DNA of 64,000 bases from Anaerolineae bacterium. GTDB taxonomy: Bacteria; Chloroflexota; Anaerolineae; Aggregatilineales; Phototrophicaceae. Of the stretch, positions 1 through 8,515 are shown in pieces. Where the stretch lies: the NCBI GenBank assembly GCA_022823165.1, contig JAJDXR010000062.1, positions 47,147 to 111,146 of the forward strand, in the 5' to 3' direction. Position 1 is the first letter of the stretch. Every line of letters starts with the position of its first letter. Made by a program: the position numbers and the translations under genes. The notes beneath the pieces were generated by a model that ran no database searches, was not told the origin of the DNA, and worked only from the letters and a program-made list of their open reading frames with translations.

Positions 1-1
1 G

Positions 2-766
2 GCGCGGCGGCAAATAGCGCTGTATCAAGCCGGCGAGACGGTAAAGCCGGCGACCCTGGGCTGGGACGAGGCGGCGCAACGCATCACGATTCAGCGCTAC
101 AAAGAGCGCGCGGACGAATATCGCTATTTCCCCGAGCCTGATCTGCCCATCGTGGAAGTGAGCCGCGCCTGGGTCGACGAGATCAGATCCAAGCTGCCTG
201 CCCTGCCCGATCAACTGCAACGGCGCTATGTTGAGGAGCTGGGCTTGAGCGAATACGATGCCGGCGTACTGACAGCGGAACGAGCTGTGTCCGACTACTT
301 CCAGCAGATGATCGCCAAGGGCGCCGAGCCGAAGTCGGCGGCCAATTGGATCACATCTGATTTGTTCCGGTTGATGAACGCCAAGGAAATCGGGCGGGAA
401 GGCATCAGCGGCATCCCAATTTCCGCTTCCGGTTTGACGGAATTGCTGGCATTGGCGCAGGAAGGCGTCATCAATCAAAGTACAGCCCGCAAGACCGTGC
501 TGCCAGCCATGTGGGAGACCGGCAAGCGCGCCCCGGCAATCGTAGACGAACAGGGTTTGGCGCAGGTATCGGATACGGCGCTGATTGCGGACGCCGTTGA
601 CAAAGTTCTGCGCGCCAATGGCGACATGGCGCAGCGCTACCTCGACGGCAATCACAAAGTGGTAAACGCGATATTCGGACGTATAATGGGCGAGCTGCGC
701 GGTAAAGGCGACCCGAAAGTAGTCCGCAAACTGCTTAACGAAAAACTTTTGCGCTTGAAAGATTAA
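2..766 (+). CDS. gatB: Asp-tRNA(Asn)/Glu-tRNA(Gln) amidotransferase subunit B, C-terminal part
   Basis: The open frame enters from the left edge and ends at a TAA at 764-766. It contains the GatB hallmark D-E-Y-R-Y-F-P-E-P-D-L-P near 115-142, followed by the helical GatB/YqeY tail domain used to recognise tRNA. GatB, in the GatCAB complex, activates mischarged Glu-tRNA(Gln) or Asp-tRNA(Asn), which are then amidated with ammonia from GatA. Only about 254 codons are inside the window, so the catalytic cradle domain lies upstream. ssb starts 27 bases downstream on the same strand. An internal GTG at 152 is not a real start because homology continues upstream of it. Confidence 0.93.
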   Translation, partial: ARRQIALYQAGETVKPATLGWDEAAQRITIQRYKERADEYRYFPEPDLPIVEVSRAWVDEIRSKLPALPDQLQRRYVEELGLSEYDAGVLTAERAVSDYFQQMIAKGAEPKSAANWITSDLFRLMNAKEIGREGISGIPISASGLTELLALAQEGVINQSTARKTVLPAMWETGKRAPAIVDEQGLAQVSDTALIADAVDKVLRANGDMAQRYLDGNHKVVNAIFGRIMGELRGKGDPKVVRKLLNEKLLRLKD

Positions 767-793
767 GTTACAGCCGATGGGGGACAATCCATT

Positions 794-1273
794 ATGTCAT
801 GGCATCAAACAATAATCGTGGGCAATTTGGGCGGCGATCCTGAACTTCGCTATATGCAAAATGGACGCGCCGTCTGCAACTTCAGCGTGGCCGTCTCTGA
901 ACGCTGGCGCGACCGGCAGACCGAAGAGCAGCGTGAAAAGACCACCTGGTATCGCGTGGCTGTTTGGGGAAATCAAGCCGAACCTTGCAACACCTATCTT
1001 GCGCGGGGCCGGCAGGTCATGGTCATCGGCAATGTGCAAGCGCGCGGCTACGTGAACAACAACGGCGAGGCGGCGGCTTCATTGGACTTGACCGCGCGTG
1101 AAGTGCGCTTCCTCGGCGGGCGTGATGGCGGCGGGCAGCAAGGCGGTGGCTGGCAAGGCGGCGGGCAGCAAGGCGGCGGGCAACGCGGAGGACAGCGCGG
1201 CCAGTCACAGCAGAGCGACCGAGCGTCGAATTATCCCGATCAGCCGGCTTCGGTCGACGATATACCCTTCTAG
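794..1273 (+). CDS. ssb: Single-stranded DNA-binding protein
   Basis: This 159-residue protein has an N-terminal OB fold (about residues 1-108) beginning with the typical G-N-L-G-G-D-P-E-L-R-Y stretch. A low-complexity Gly/Gln/Arg linker follows (about 112-140). The acidic C-terminal tip D-D-I-P-F is the peptide that recruits partner proteins of replication and repair. The length is usual for bacterial SSB. The start ATG follows a G-rich ribosome site (GGGGGACA). The linker is encoded by near-tandem GGCGGCGGGCAGCAA units, which may vary between strains. It lies between gatB and an SDR gene on the same strand and may be cotranscribed with gatB. Confidence 0.95.
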   Translation: MSWHQTIIVGNLGGDPELRYMQNGRAVCNFSVAVSERWRDRQTEEQREKTTWYRVAVWGNQAEPCNTYLARGRQVMVIGNVQARGYVNNNGEAAASLDLTAREVRFLGGRDGGGQQGGGWQGGGQQGGGQRGGQRGQSQQSDRASNYPDQPASVDDIPF

Positions 1274-1312
1274 ACGCCAGCGATCGCCGCATTTCACAGC
1301 AGTTGACTCCTC

Positions 1313-2035
1313 ATGCCTGATTTCGCCGCTGACCTGAGCGCTCGCAAGGCCTTGGTCACAGGCGCCGGCGCCGGGCAGGGCCGCGCGATAGCGCTGGCTC
1401 TGGCGGCCAGCGGCGCATCGGTAGCGGTCAGCGATATCAATATTGAGCGCGCCGAGCGCACTTGCGAGCGAATTCTGGAGCGGGGCGGCGCAGGCATCGC
1501 CTTGCAAGCCGATATCTCCAACCGCTTTCAGGCAGCCAACATGATTGAGACGGCGCGCGCCGCGCTTGGGGAAATCCACATCCTGGTCAACGCCACGCGC
1601 ATTTTCCATCCCGAAGCGATGTTGACCATCGATGAATGGAATTGGCGTCGTCAGCTTGAGATAAACATCACCGGCCTCTTCTTCTGCATGCAATTGATGG
1701 GGCGGGTCATGGCCGACGAAGGCGGCGGCGTCATGATTAACCTCGCTGCCGCCGACGGGCCGGGTTTCACGCTCCCGGCCGGCATGGCTTATGTCGCGAG
1801 CCAAGCGGCGGTCATCGCCATGACGCGGCAAGCAGCCCGCGAACTGGCGCCGCGGGGAATCCGCGTCAACGCCATCGTCACCGGCAGCGACTCTCAACCT
1901 GGATTCGCGCCGGCAAGCAATAGCGAATCGGCCGCGAGGGTCGCCGAGACAGCCCTCTATCTATGTTCGGACGCCGCCGAGTCCTTAACCGGCCAGGTGA
2001 TTGGCGGCGCCGGCGATGCTGCTGTAGATCGATAA
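1313..2035 (+). CDS. SDR-fold protein with degenerate active site
   Basis: This 240-residue protein has the short-chain dehydrogenase/reductase Rossmann fold. The cofactor motif T-G-A-G-A-G-Q-G is at residues 16-23 and the helix-4 Asn is kept (N118). The active site is not intact. Tyr160 is present, but the Lys four residues later is Gln (Y-V-A-S-Q), and the catalytic Ser expected 13 residues before Tyr is Ala147. The N-N-A-G structural motif reads V-N-A-T. It looks like a FabG relative that may still bind a dinucleotide but probably cannot perform the usual hydride transfer. It lies 39 bases after ssb on the same strand and converges on dut. A regulatory or structural role is only a guess. 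Confidence 0.85.
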   Translation: MPDFAADLSARKALVTGAGAGQGRAIALALAASGASVAVSDINIERAERTCERILERGGAGIALQADISNRFQAANMIETARAALGEIHILVNATRIFHPEAMLTIDEWNWRRQLEINITGLFFCMQLMGRVMADEGGGVMINLAAADGPGFTLPAGMAYVASQAAVIAMTRQAARELAPRGIRVNAIVTGSDSQPGFAPASNSESAARVAETALYLCSDAAESLTGQVIGGAGDAAVDR

Positions 2036-2053
2036 TCGCGATCGACGCGGCGC

Positions 2054-2485
2054 CTATTCGCCAGTGGAACCAAAGCCGCCGGCGCCGCGCGCGGAAGCCG
2101 ACAAGTCCTCCAGCGAATCAACCAACTCAATCGACTCGGTGTGTACCGGCACGACCAGCAACTGAGCGATTTTCTGGCCCGGGCTAATACGATAAGCATT
2201 GCTGCCGAGATTGACCAACAAGATCTTGAGCTCGCCGCGGTAGGAGCTGTCAATGACGCCAGCCAGCGTGTGAATGCCTGCAGCCGCCATGCTCGACCGA
2301 TCCTTGACCAAGCCGACGAAGCCGGGCGGAATTTCCAGATACAAACCGGTATTAACCAGAGCGCGCTGCCCCGGCTCTATCCGGTAATCCGCTAGCGTGA
2401 AAAGATCGTAGCCGGCATCGCCCATGCGCGGCGGCGCAAAGTCAATGTTGAGCGTACGCAATTTCTCGCTTTGATAAACACGCAT
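2054..2485 (-). CDS. dut: dUTP diphosphatase
   Basis: This trimeric dUTPase of 143 residues hydrolyses dUTP to dUMP and diphosphate, keeping uracil out of DNA. All five signature motifs are visible: D-A-G-Y-D-L (23-28), K-D-R-S-S-M (61-66), G-V-I-D-S-S-Y-R-G-E with the catalytic Asp79, G-Q-K-I-A-Q (103-108), and the C-terminal R-G-A-G-G-F-G-S-T-G arm (133-142). Length is typical. It is the last gene of a minus-strand run: MBL hydrolase, mug, dut. The start lies 9 bases after the mug stop, so the three are probably one transcript combining dUTP removal with excision of uracil or deaminated bases. Confidence 0.95.
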   Translation of the reverse strand: MRVYQSEKLRTLNIDFAPPRMGDAGYDLFTLADYRIEPGQRALVNTGLYLEIPPGFVGLVKDRSSMAAAGIHTLAGVIDSSYRGELKILLVNLGSNAYRISPGQKIAQLLVVPVHTESIELVDSLEDLSASARGAGGFGSTGE

Positions 2486-2494
2486 CTTGCCAAC

Positions 2495-3013
2495 CTATTT
2501 CAGTCGCGCTCGGCGGCGATAGTCGTCGGCCAATTCCTGCCAATGCGAAATGTCCCAAAAGCCGCGAGCCGCGCCCGAGGGCGAGGGAAGCACAACGAAT
2601 TCGGTCTCGCCCAGACGGCGCGGCTGCCAGCCATAGGCAACGGCAGCGCCGGCAGACAAGCGATTCCAGGCGCGCCAGGCGGCTTTGCTGGTGAAAGCCA
2701 CTATCTGAGGCCGATGGCGGCGGATTGTCTCGCTGAGGCGCTTCGGGCGGAAGTCGCTGCTGCGCAAGCTGCTGTCGCTGCCATAAGCGGACTTGGCCAC
2801 ATCAGTCAGCCCGATATTAAGGTCAAGCAACCGGCGAAACTCGCTCGGCGCATATCGCCGCGGGGTCAGGCCGGTCTCGTGCAAGGCGCTCCAGAAGGCA
2901 TTCGAGCTGTGGGCGTAATACGCGCCCGCGCGGGCCGAGGCCATGCTGGCGGCTGTTCCGCAGAATACAAGCACCAAGCCTTCTCGCATGACATCCGGCA
3001 GCACGTCGTTCAT
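2495..3013 (-). CDS. mug: Mismatch-specific uracil-DNA glycosylase (Mug/TDG family)
   Basis: This 172-residue protein belongs to the Mug/TDG branch of the uracil-DNA glycosylase superfamily, which removes uracil or related deaminated bases from mismatches. Visible features are the N-terminal strand and loop V-F-C-G-T-A-A-S (active-site motif 1 position), A-Y-Y-A-H-S-S-N-A-F-W (about 32-42), and the C-terminal L-P-S-P-S-G-A-A loop that inserts into the minor groove. E. coli Mug has G-I-N-P-G in motif 1 while this branch has G-T-A-x-S, so the exact base preference is uncertain. It is one base downstream of the MBL hydrolase stop and 9 bases upstream of dut, implying tight cotranscription. Confidence 0.85.
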   Translation of the reverse strand: MNDVLPDVMREGLVLVFCGTAASMASARAGAYYAHSSNAFWSALHETGLTPRRYAPSEFRRLLDLNIGLTDVAKSAYGSDSSLRSSDFRPKRLSETIRRHRPQIVAFTSKAAWRAWNRLSAGAAVAYGWQPRRLGETEFVVLPSPSGAARGFWDISHWQELADDYRRRARLK

Positions 3014-3014
3014 G

Positions 3015-3782
3015 TCAATCCGAGCTTCTTGCCAGCAACTGTAGATTATTCCGATGCGTCTCGCGGTAAAACTTGTCCAGCCGCTGCGGCAGCTTAAAAT
3101 CTTGACCGCCCGTCAGAGACTGCAAATAGGCGATAGTCCGGTCTAGAGCTTTGCGCCCGCTGGTCGAGCCATGAGACGGGATTGACCGCTTGAGACCGGG
3201 CTTGCTCGCCCAGGCTTCCAGCGCGGACAGCCAGGCGCCCAGCAGCGGTTCGCTTTTTGCATTTAACACGGGCAGGGGCGTTTCGATGGCGTCTCCGCCA
3301 AGCATGACGCCCCATTCCGGTATCCAGCCCACGATGCAATCTGTCGTATGGCCCGGCAGGTGATGCAGTTCCAGCGTCACAGCGCCGAGATCCAGATTCA
3401 TGCGCGTGCTGAAGGTAAAATCGGGCGGCATCAAGCGAACCTGGTTCCACGCTTCCGGATCAGCAGCTTGCATGCTGTCCAGGGTCTGCGGAATCTCGAA
3501 TTCAAATCGGCGGCGACATTCCTCGTGGCCGACTATGGCAAGGGGCGGTCGCCTGAACCCGGACGTCCCCCAGCAGTGATCCCAATCGGCGTGGCTGTAG
3601 ACTACATAAAATGGCTTGTCGCCCAGAATGGCGGCAAACGCGGATATATCACGCGGGTGTGACAGCGTATCCCAAACCACCGCCCGGCGCTCGCCGACAA
3701 GGACCGCCGCTCGCGCCCCGACACCCGCCGCCACCGCCTCGTGAAGCCACAGGTTGGGTATGATTTCTTTAGGCTGTCCCAT
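3015..3782 (-). CDS. MBL-fold metallohydrolase
   Basis: This metallo-beta-lactamase-fold hydrolase has about 255 residues from the ATG at 3782. An upstream in-frame ATG at 3938 exists but would overlap the neighbouring gene and adds an unlikely Arg-rich leader. The metal site reads S-H-A-D-W-D-H (63-69), the H-x-D-x-D-H variant of the usual H-x-H-x-D-H. It is followed by L-P-G-H-T-T-D and L-G-G-D, which supply further metal ligands. Substrate is unknown; members include glyoxalase II-like thioesterases and lactonases. It heads the run into mug and dut, with a single base between its stop and the mug start. Confidence 0.85.
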   Translation of the reverse strand: MGQPKEIIPNLWLHEAVAAGVGARAAVLVGERRAVVWDTLSHPRDISAFAAILGDKPFYVVYSHADWDHCWGTSGFRRPPLAIVGHEECRRRFEFEIPQTLDSMQAADPEAWNQVRLMPPDFTFSTRMNLDLGAVTLELHHLPGHTTDCIVGWIPEWGVMLGGDAIETPLPVLNAKSEPLLGAWLSALEAWASKPGLKRSIPSHGSTSGRKALDRTIAYLQSLTGGQDFKLPQRLDKFYRETHRNNLQLLARSSD

Positions 3783-3852
3783 AAACTGCGCTTCCAAAGC
3801 TGGAGCAAAATCGCGCGGGCAAGCGACCGCCCGGCTCTCCCCAGGCTGGCCC

Positions 3853-4971
3853 CTACTGCAGATCCGCCTGGAAATCCGGCACGAGATGAAAAGAGTCAAT
3901 CGTAGCAAGCCAGGGAAAGTCGCTCGCCTCAACCGCAAGCAAGTCTTCCTTGAGGTTGCTCAGCCGCAGGTTCGCCACATGCAGCCGATTGTCAGCGCCG
4001 TTTAGCATGATCGCCAGCCCGCTCTCAGTCTCGCCGTCAAGCGAAGCCAGAAGATACGAGACCTTGTACCCGGCATTGCCATCGACCTCGACCGCTTCTG
4101 CGGAACGAGCTGTGACGCCGCTGCGCCAACTCTGAATCCAGTCGATCGCCTCGGCGTCACTGTTGATCGCCACGTCGACAGTCGACAGAACCAGCGAGCC
4201 CGCATCGCCGACGATGGTGGCCGGTACGCCTTCGGCTGCATCGGTCACTTCCCATTCGGCCGGATAGCGAGCGATGTGCTTGTCAAGGTTGTCGAAGTAA
4301 ACTTCCCAGCCGAAGGGAGCCTCAGCATAAATTGGCAGCCGCTCGATGCTGTCGGCGACGCCCTGCAAGACAAACTTGAGCTCCTGCGGCGCATTCTCGG
4401 CCATGACCACGCGAACGCTATAAATGTCGCCATCTTCAAGCCAGGATTCCTGCCGCGCAATCATGTGAGAGCGGCCGCGCGCCAGGTTGAAGTCAATCTG
4501 GACGATGTCGTCAGCGGTGATTTTGCGGCCAGTCTCGTCCCAGCGCGAATAGCCGCTCCAGGTACTGCCCAGCCAGGCGCTGTCCAGGTAGGCGCTGAGC
4601 GCTTCGCTATCGGCCAGGCCCGAGCGATCCTTGCTGATACGCACTTCGATGACGCTAAGCAGGTCAGCGTTTGTCAAGCTGGCGCGGATTTCATCGGCGC
4701 TATTGCTGCCTGAGCCTGGGCTCCAGCCGGTCGGCGCGCCTATCGTGAACAAGCCCGACTCATGCAGGAATGAAGCATCGAAATTGATGGCGGCGGTATC
4801 GGGAGGCGGCGGCAGAGTCGGCTCCGGCAAAGGCGTCGGACGCGCCGCTTCGGCATCGATTTCAGCCTGACCGATATTCCCCGTCAACATCGGCAGGATC
4901 AAGCTGCCGACCATGGCGATCGTCATGATTATGCCGATAACATAAGTTAAGGTTTTGGTAGTTCTGTTCAT
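3853..4971 (-). CDS. Membrane-anchored extracytoplasmic protein of unknown function
   Basis: The 372-residue protein begins with one hydrophobic segment (about residues 9-30) after a short basic start. An Ala/Pro/Thr-rich linker follows (about 40-60, with P-T-P-L-P-E-P and P-P-P-P). The rest is a soluble domain with no cysteine cluster or catalytic motif I recognise. The arrangement suggests a protein tethered to the outer face of the membrane. Two similar sections are visible, around 70-200 and 215-365, each with a G-W or W-E-V core followed by a beta-rich stretch. This may reflect an internal duplication of a PsbP/DUF-type domain, which is speculative. It is divergent from the GNAT gene at 5159. 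Confidence 0.7.
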   Translation of the reverse strand: MNRTTKTLTYVIGIIMTIAMVGSLILPMLTGNIGQAEIDAEAARPTPLPEPTLPPPPDTAAINFDASFLHESGLFTIGAPTGWSPGSGSNSADEIRASLTNADLLSVIEVRISKDRSGLADSEALSAYLDSAWLGSTWSGYSRWDETGRKITADDIVQIDFNLARGRSHMIARQESWLEDGDIYSVRVVMAENAPQELKFVLQGVADSIERLPIYAEAPFGWEVYFDNLDKHIARYPAEWEVTDAAEGVPATIVGDAGSLVLSTVDVAINSDAEAIDWIQSWRSGVTARSAEAVEVDGNAGYKVSYLLASLDGETESGLAIMLNGADNRLHVANLRLSNLKEDLLAVEASDFPWLATIDSFHLVPDFQADLQ

Positions 4972-5158
4972 TCAAACCCCATTCCAGGCGCGCCGTCAAA
5001 GCGCGGCCATGATACCGCAAAAGGGAAACACTGTTAAGCAAGACTTTTTCACCTTACAATCAGCCGGCGCCGCCGCCGCCAAAGCGACCGATTTGAAAAC
5101 GGCGCGCCGTTTCATAGCCATCATCATATCCAAAGTCAGGCGCGAGACCGACCGCATT

Positions 5159-6163
5159 ATGAAGAACTCCGATCTTGAAATTCGCCCGCTTTCCCTGGAT
5201 GACGCGCAAAGCTACGTCAACACCGAAAATGCAGTCTCGGCCTCAATTGGCCTCAATGAACGAATCGGCCCCGAGATTGTGCTGCTGCAGTGGCGGGAGC
5301 CAGGTTTCGACCTGTCCGATTCGTCGATTGCCTATGTCGACGCCAATGGCTTGCTCGCGGGTTACGCCACCTTCTGGGCGACCGCCGATAAGCCAGTTCG
5401 TCCCGGGGTCAATTGGGGTGTGCATCCCGCCTATCTCGAGCGCGAAATTGAGCGAGAGTTGCTGGCCTGGGCTGATGCCAAAGCTCGCGAGGTCATCGCC
5501 CGCTGCCCGCCGGAGGCGCGGATCAGCCTGCGAAGCGGCGCCCGCCAAGGCTACTCCTTCGCCGAGAACGCGCTGCAAAAAGCCGGCTTCAGCGTCAGCC
5601 GCAGCTTTTACGACATGGAAATCAAGCTGACGGCGCCCCCTATTCGCCCGCCCTGGCCAGAGGGGATCGTCACCCGTCCCTACTGCCATGAAGCTGATTT
5701 GCCCTTGCTGGTCGATGTCGTGCGCGATTCCTTCTCCGATCACTTCGGCTTTATCGAAGATCCCTTCGAGAAAGATCTGGAGGTATTCCGCCACTGGCTG
5801 GACAACGATCCCTACTTTGAACCGGAGTTGGTGATTTTTCCAGTGGACAAAACAACCGGCGCCGTGGTGGGCTGCCTGCTCGGGCTGACGCAGGATTTCC
5901 GCGCTGCCGAAGCCGGCTATATCGACACGGTTGGCGTCCGCCGCGACTATCGCCGGCGCGGCCTGGCGTCGGCGATGCTGCAACACAGTTTCGCGGCTTT
6001 TTGGGATCGCGGCAAGCGGCTGGTTCACCTTGACGTAGACGGCCAAAGCCTGACCAACGCCGTCGCGCTCTATGAGCGCGTGGGCATGTACGTCTATCAG
6101 CGCTACAACGTCTACGAGAAAGTCTTGCGCGAAGGGGTCGAATTGGCCAAGGTGACCCCCTGA
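5159..6163 (+). CDS. Tandem-domain GNAT N-acetyltransferase
   Basis: This 334-residue acetyltransferase starts from ATG 5159; an in-frame GTG upstream at 4955 would overlap the divergent gene. The C-terminal half is a clear GNAT domain with the acetyl-CoA loop R-R-R-G-L-A (about 264-269) and the downstream N-A-V-A-L-Y-E-R-V-G-M segment. The N-terminal half resembles a second, more diverged GNAT fold, as in mycothiol synthase-type proteins. Substrate cannot be named. It is followed by an alpha/beta hydrolase after 18 bases and a gene of unknown function, so the three probably form one transcription unit. Confidence 0.85.
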   Translation: MKNSDLEIRPLSLDDAQSYVNTENAVSASIGLNERIGPEIVLLQWREPGFDLSDSSIAYVDANGLLAGYATFWATADKPVRPGVNWGVHPAYLEREIERELLAWADAKAREVIARCPPEARISLRSGARQGYSFAENALQKAGFSVSRSFYDMEIKLTAPPIRPPWPEGIVTRPYCHEADLPLLVDVVRDSFSDHFGFIEDPFEKDLEVFRHWLDNDPYFEPELVIFPVDKTTGAVVGCLLGLTQDFRAAEAGYIDTVGVRRDYRRRGLASAMLQHSFAAFWDRGKRLVHLDVDGQSLTNAVALYERVGMYVYQRYNVYEKVLREGVELAKVTP

Positions 6164-6181
6164 TAGAAGATAGATCAGGCA

Positions 6182-7021
6182 ATGGATATGGAATCGGGAT
6201 ACGTCAAGGTCAATGGCGCGGAGCTCTACTATGAGCGCGCGGGAGCGGGTCGAACGCTGGTTATGATTCACGCCGGCATTGCCGATTGCCGCATGTGGGA
6301 CCATGAGTTTGCATCGCTGGCCGACGTCTGTCAGACGCTGCGATATGATATGCGCGGCTACGGACGCAGCCTGCCGCAGGCCGGCGAGTTCAACCTGCAG
6401 GACGACCTCGAAGATCTGCTTGAGCAGTTGAATGCGCCGGCGCCTTACATCCTTATGGGCTGCTCGATGGGTGGCGGCCTGGCGATTGAATTTGCCCTGG
6501 CGCAGCCTGAGCGGGTATCGGCGCTGATTCTGGTCGGCAGCAACCCGCCCGGCTTTGAAGCCGACGCCCCCTGGCCGGAGGACTTGATCGCGCAGTCCAA
6601 CGCCGCGTTCGAGCAAGGGAATATCGATGCGGTAGCCGAGCTGGATATGCAGATCTGGTTCGATGGCGTCGGTCGCTCGCGCAGCGATGTCAATCCGACA
6701 ATCCGGGCCAAAGCTTTCGAAATGGCGCGCCAGGTTACAGAGCATGAACTGAGCGGGACCGGGGAGCATAAGCGCAAGACGGCTCCTGTACCAGCGGCGC
6801 AGCGCCTGCAAGAGTTGACGATGCCCGCCCTGGTCGTAATCGGCGAGCATGACCTGCCCTTTCTGCGCCAAGCAGCCGATTTTTTGGCGGAGCAGCTTCC
6901 AAACGCGCGCAAACTAATCGCGCCCGATGCGGCGCACCTGCCCAACATGGAGCAGCCCGCTTTTTTCGAAGCGCAGTTGCGCGAGTTTCTCGCGACCGTG
7001 CTCGCCTCCGCCTGGCAATAG
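6182..7021 (+). CDS. Alpha/beta hydrolase
   Basis: This 279-residue alpha/beta-hydrolase-fold protein has the oxyanion region I-H-A-G-I (29-33) and the nucleophile elbow G-C-S-M-G-G with Ser95. The acid Asp sits in V-I-G-E-H-D (about 222) and His in D-A-A-H-L-P-N (about 252), so the triad is complete. The general architecture is that of 3-oxoadipate enol-lactonase and haloperoxidase-like esterases; the substrate is unknown. The start is ATG 6182 or the second ATG at 6188. It follows the GNAT gene by 18 bases and precedes the next gene by 15. Confidence 0.87.
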   Translation: MDMESGYVKVNGAELYYERAGAGRTLVMIHAGIADCRMWDHEFASLADVCQTLRYDMRGYGRSLPQAGEFNLQDDLEDLLEQLNAPAPYILMGCSMGGGLAIEFALAQPERVSALILVGSNPPGFEADAPWPEDLIAQSNAAFEQGNIDAVAELDMQIWFDGVGRSRSDVNPTIRAKAFEMARQVTEHELSGTGEHKRKTAPVPAAQRLQELTMPALVVIGEHDLPFLRQAADFLAEQLPNARKLIAPDAAHLPNMEQPAFFEAQLREFLATVLASAWQ

Positions 7022-7036
7022 CTGACGGCGGCGACC

Positions 7037-7588
7037 ATGAACGCTGATCGCGACGACGAACGCTACCGCGACATCCTCAAAAAGATCGCTGAGGCGAGCC
7101 CCTTCGGCAGCAAGCGGCGCGAATTGCAGCCGCTTACGCCGCAGGATCGCGCCCTGGATCGCATCAACGCCGTCGACGCCCTGGCCCAGCTAAGCCGCCG
7201 AGACTATAAGCGCGCCCGCTGCTACGGACCCAAGTCGCTGCGCGGCTCGGCTTGGTCCGCGGCGGTCGTCTGGTACCATAAGGCGGGTTACCACGGCTAC
7301 CAGACCTTGTACCTGCTGGGCGTCTGGGCGCATTATGACAGCGACCAGATGCTGCTCAGCATCGCTGAACGCCACCTGCCCTATCGCGCGCCGGTATATG
7401 ATGCCGGCGTCTATCGCGTGGCTATACAAAACAGCTTCAACCTCTACTACGACGACGCCGGCGGCCCGCCTGGCGCCGCGGACAAGCTGCTGCACCGCTG
7501 CCCTTACCAGGATAAAGAGCGCCTGGCGCAGCGTCAAACGCTCAAAGATATTGTCTCGCAATGGCAACGGAAGCTGGAGACCAGCTAG
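7037..7588 (+). CDS. Protein of unknown function
   Basis: This 183-residue protein is rich in Tyr, Arg and Ala, without a signal peptide, membrane segment or recognised motif. The centre has aromatic-rich helices (W-Y-H-K-A-G-Y-H-G-Y-Q) followed by Y-R-A-P-V-Y-D-A-G-V-Y-R. It follows the alpha/beta hydrolase by 15 bases and so probably belongs to that unit. Its last four bases overlap the 3' end of the E1-like gene on the opposite strand. I do not recognise it and propose no function. Confidence 0.65.
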   Translation: MNADRDDERYRDILKKIAEASPFGSKRRELQPLTPQDRALDRINAVDALAQLSRRDYKRARCYGPKSLRGSAWSAAVVWYHKAGYHGYQTLYLLGVWAHYDSDQMLLSIAERHLPYRAPVYDAGVYRVAIQNSFNLYYDDAGGPPGAADKLLHRCPYQDKERLAQRQTLKDIVSQWQRKLETS

Positions 7589-8511
7589 TCGTCCTCGTCT
7601 TCAAATTCAATATCGGTGGTCAAGCCGGAAGCCGCCAGATCCGCCAGAGAAATGCTGCGCTCGTCGCCATCAACCAGCTTGCTCACCCCTTGCTTGAGCC
7701 GTTCGCCGCAGACGAGGCAATCGGGATCGCGGTCGATCTCGATCCAGGTACCGGTATGCGGGTCGCTTTCCTGCCCTTCAAATATGTCCATGGCGCTGTT
7801 GGCGACAATCAAGGTATTAGCCGGCATAGGCTTGTGCGCGCCGGCGCCGCGCAGCAGCTCGTTGATGATGAGATCCGTTTGAATGCCCGCCACTTTGGTG
7901 ACATTAACCCACAAGCCCGGTTCGGCTTCCAGGGCGCCCGTCTCGCCGATCATGCCGTAATCGAGTTCTCCAGCCGGGCTTAGCGCGACCATGACGCCAA
8001 CGCGCGTCGCTTCCGACCAGCAGGCGTAGCAGGGACCGTCATAGGGTCGAATGATGACGTGGTCGCCGCCTTCGCCGCGTTCGTACACGCCGGCGTAGGA
8101 AGCGCTGAGGCGACGCTCCAGGCATTGTTCGTTGATAGCGAATTTCACTTGCTCGCTGTCAACCGCCGCAACCAGAATATCCACATCATCCAGGCAATCC
8201 CAATGGTCTTCAATCAAGCCGGCGCGTATTTCAACCTGCGCCTCGGGATTACGATTCAGGATCAGATCGGCCAGGGCCGCGGCTTTGTTCTGGCCGATGT
8301 AGCGCAGGTCAGCGACGTGCCGGGTTACATTGCCCGCTTCCAGCGCATCGCTGTCCACCAGCACAAATCTGCGGACGCCGCTCATAGCCAGGCTGAGGGC
8401 TACAAATCCGCCGCCCGACCCCAAGCCTGCGACCGCTACCTTCTTCTCGGCTAACCAACTCAGGTTGTCGGCTCCGATGAGCCGTTCTACGCGCTCCCAC
8501 ATGTCAGTCAT
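7585..8511 (-). CDS. E1-like ubiquitin-activating (ThiF/MoeB) protein
   Basis: This 308-residue ThiF/E1-superfamily adenylating enzyme starts from ATG 8511. The nucleotide motif G-L-G-S-G-G-G is at 29-35, with the D-S-D at 53-55 and N-x-x-R-H at 61-65 expected of the ATP/Mg site. Two C-x-x-C pairs (C161/C164 and C265/C268) should bind the structural zinc. Family members adenylate the C-terminal Gly of a ubiquitin-like protein and pass it to a cysteine. The tail is very acidic (E-F-E-D-E-D-D). It starts 4 bases after the stop of the JAB gene, making it the third gene of an E2-JAB-E1 operon and hence the likely activator for that system rather than a thiamine or molybdopterin enzyme. Confidence 0.88.
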   Translation of the reverse strand: MTDMWERVERLIGADNLSWLAEKKVAVAGLGSGGGFVALSLAMSGVRRFVLVDSDALEAGNVTRHVADLRYIGQNKAAALADLILNRNPEAQVEIRAGLIEDHWDCLDDVDILVAAVDSEQVKFAINEQCLERRLSASYAGVYERGEGGDHVIIRPYDGPCYACWSEATRVGVMVALSPAGELDYGMIGETGALEAEPGLWVNVTKVAGIQTDLIINELLRGAGAHKPMPANTLIVANSAMDIFEGQESDPHTGTWIEIDRDPDCLVCGERLKQGVSKLVDGDERSISLADLAASGLTTDIEFEDEDD

Positions 8512-8515
8512 GCCA

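Noticed and set aside
5243..6871. Long open frame (542 codons) on the minus strand opposite the GNAT and hydrolase genes
   Set aside because: Both overlapping plus-strand genes have clear family motifs; the minus frame has none and is a shadow of high-GC codon bias.
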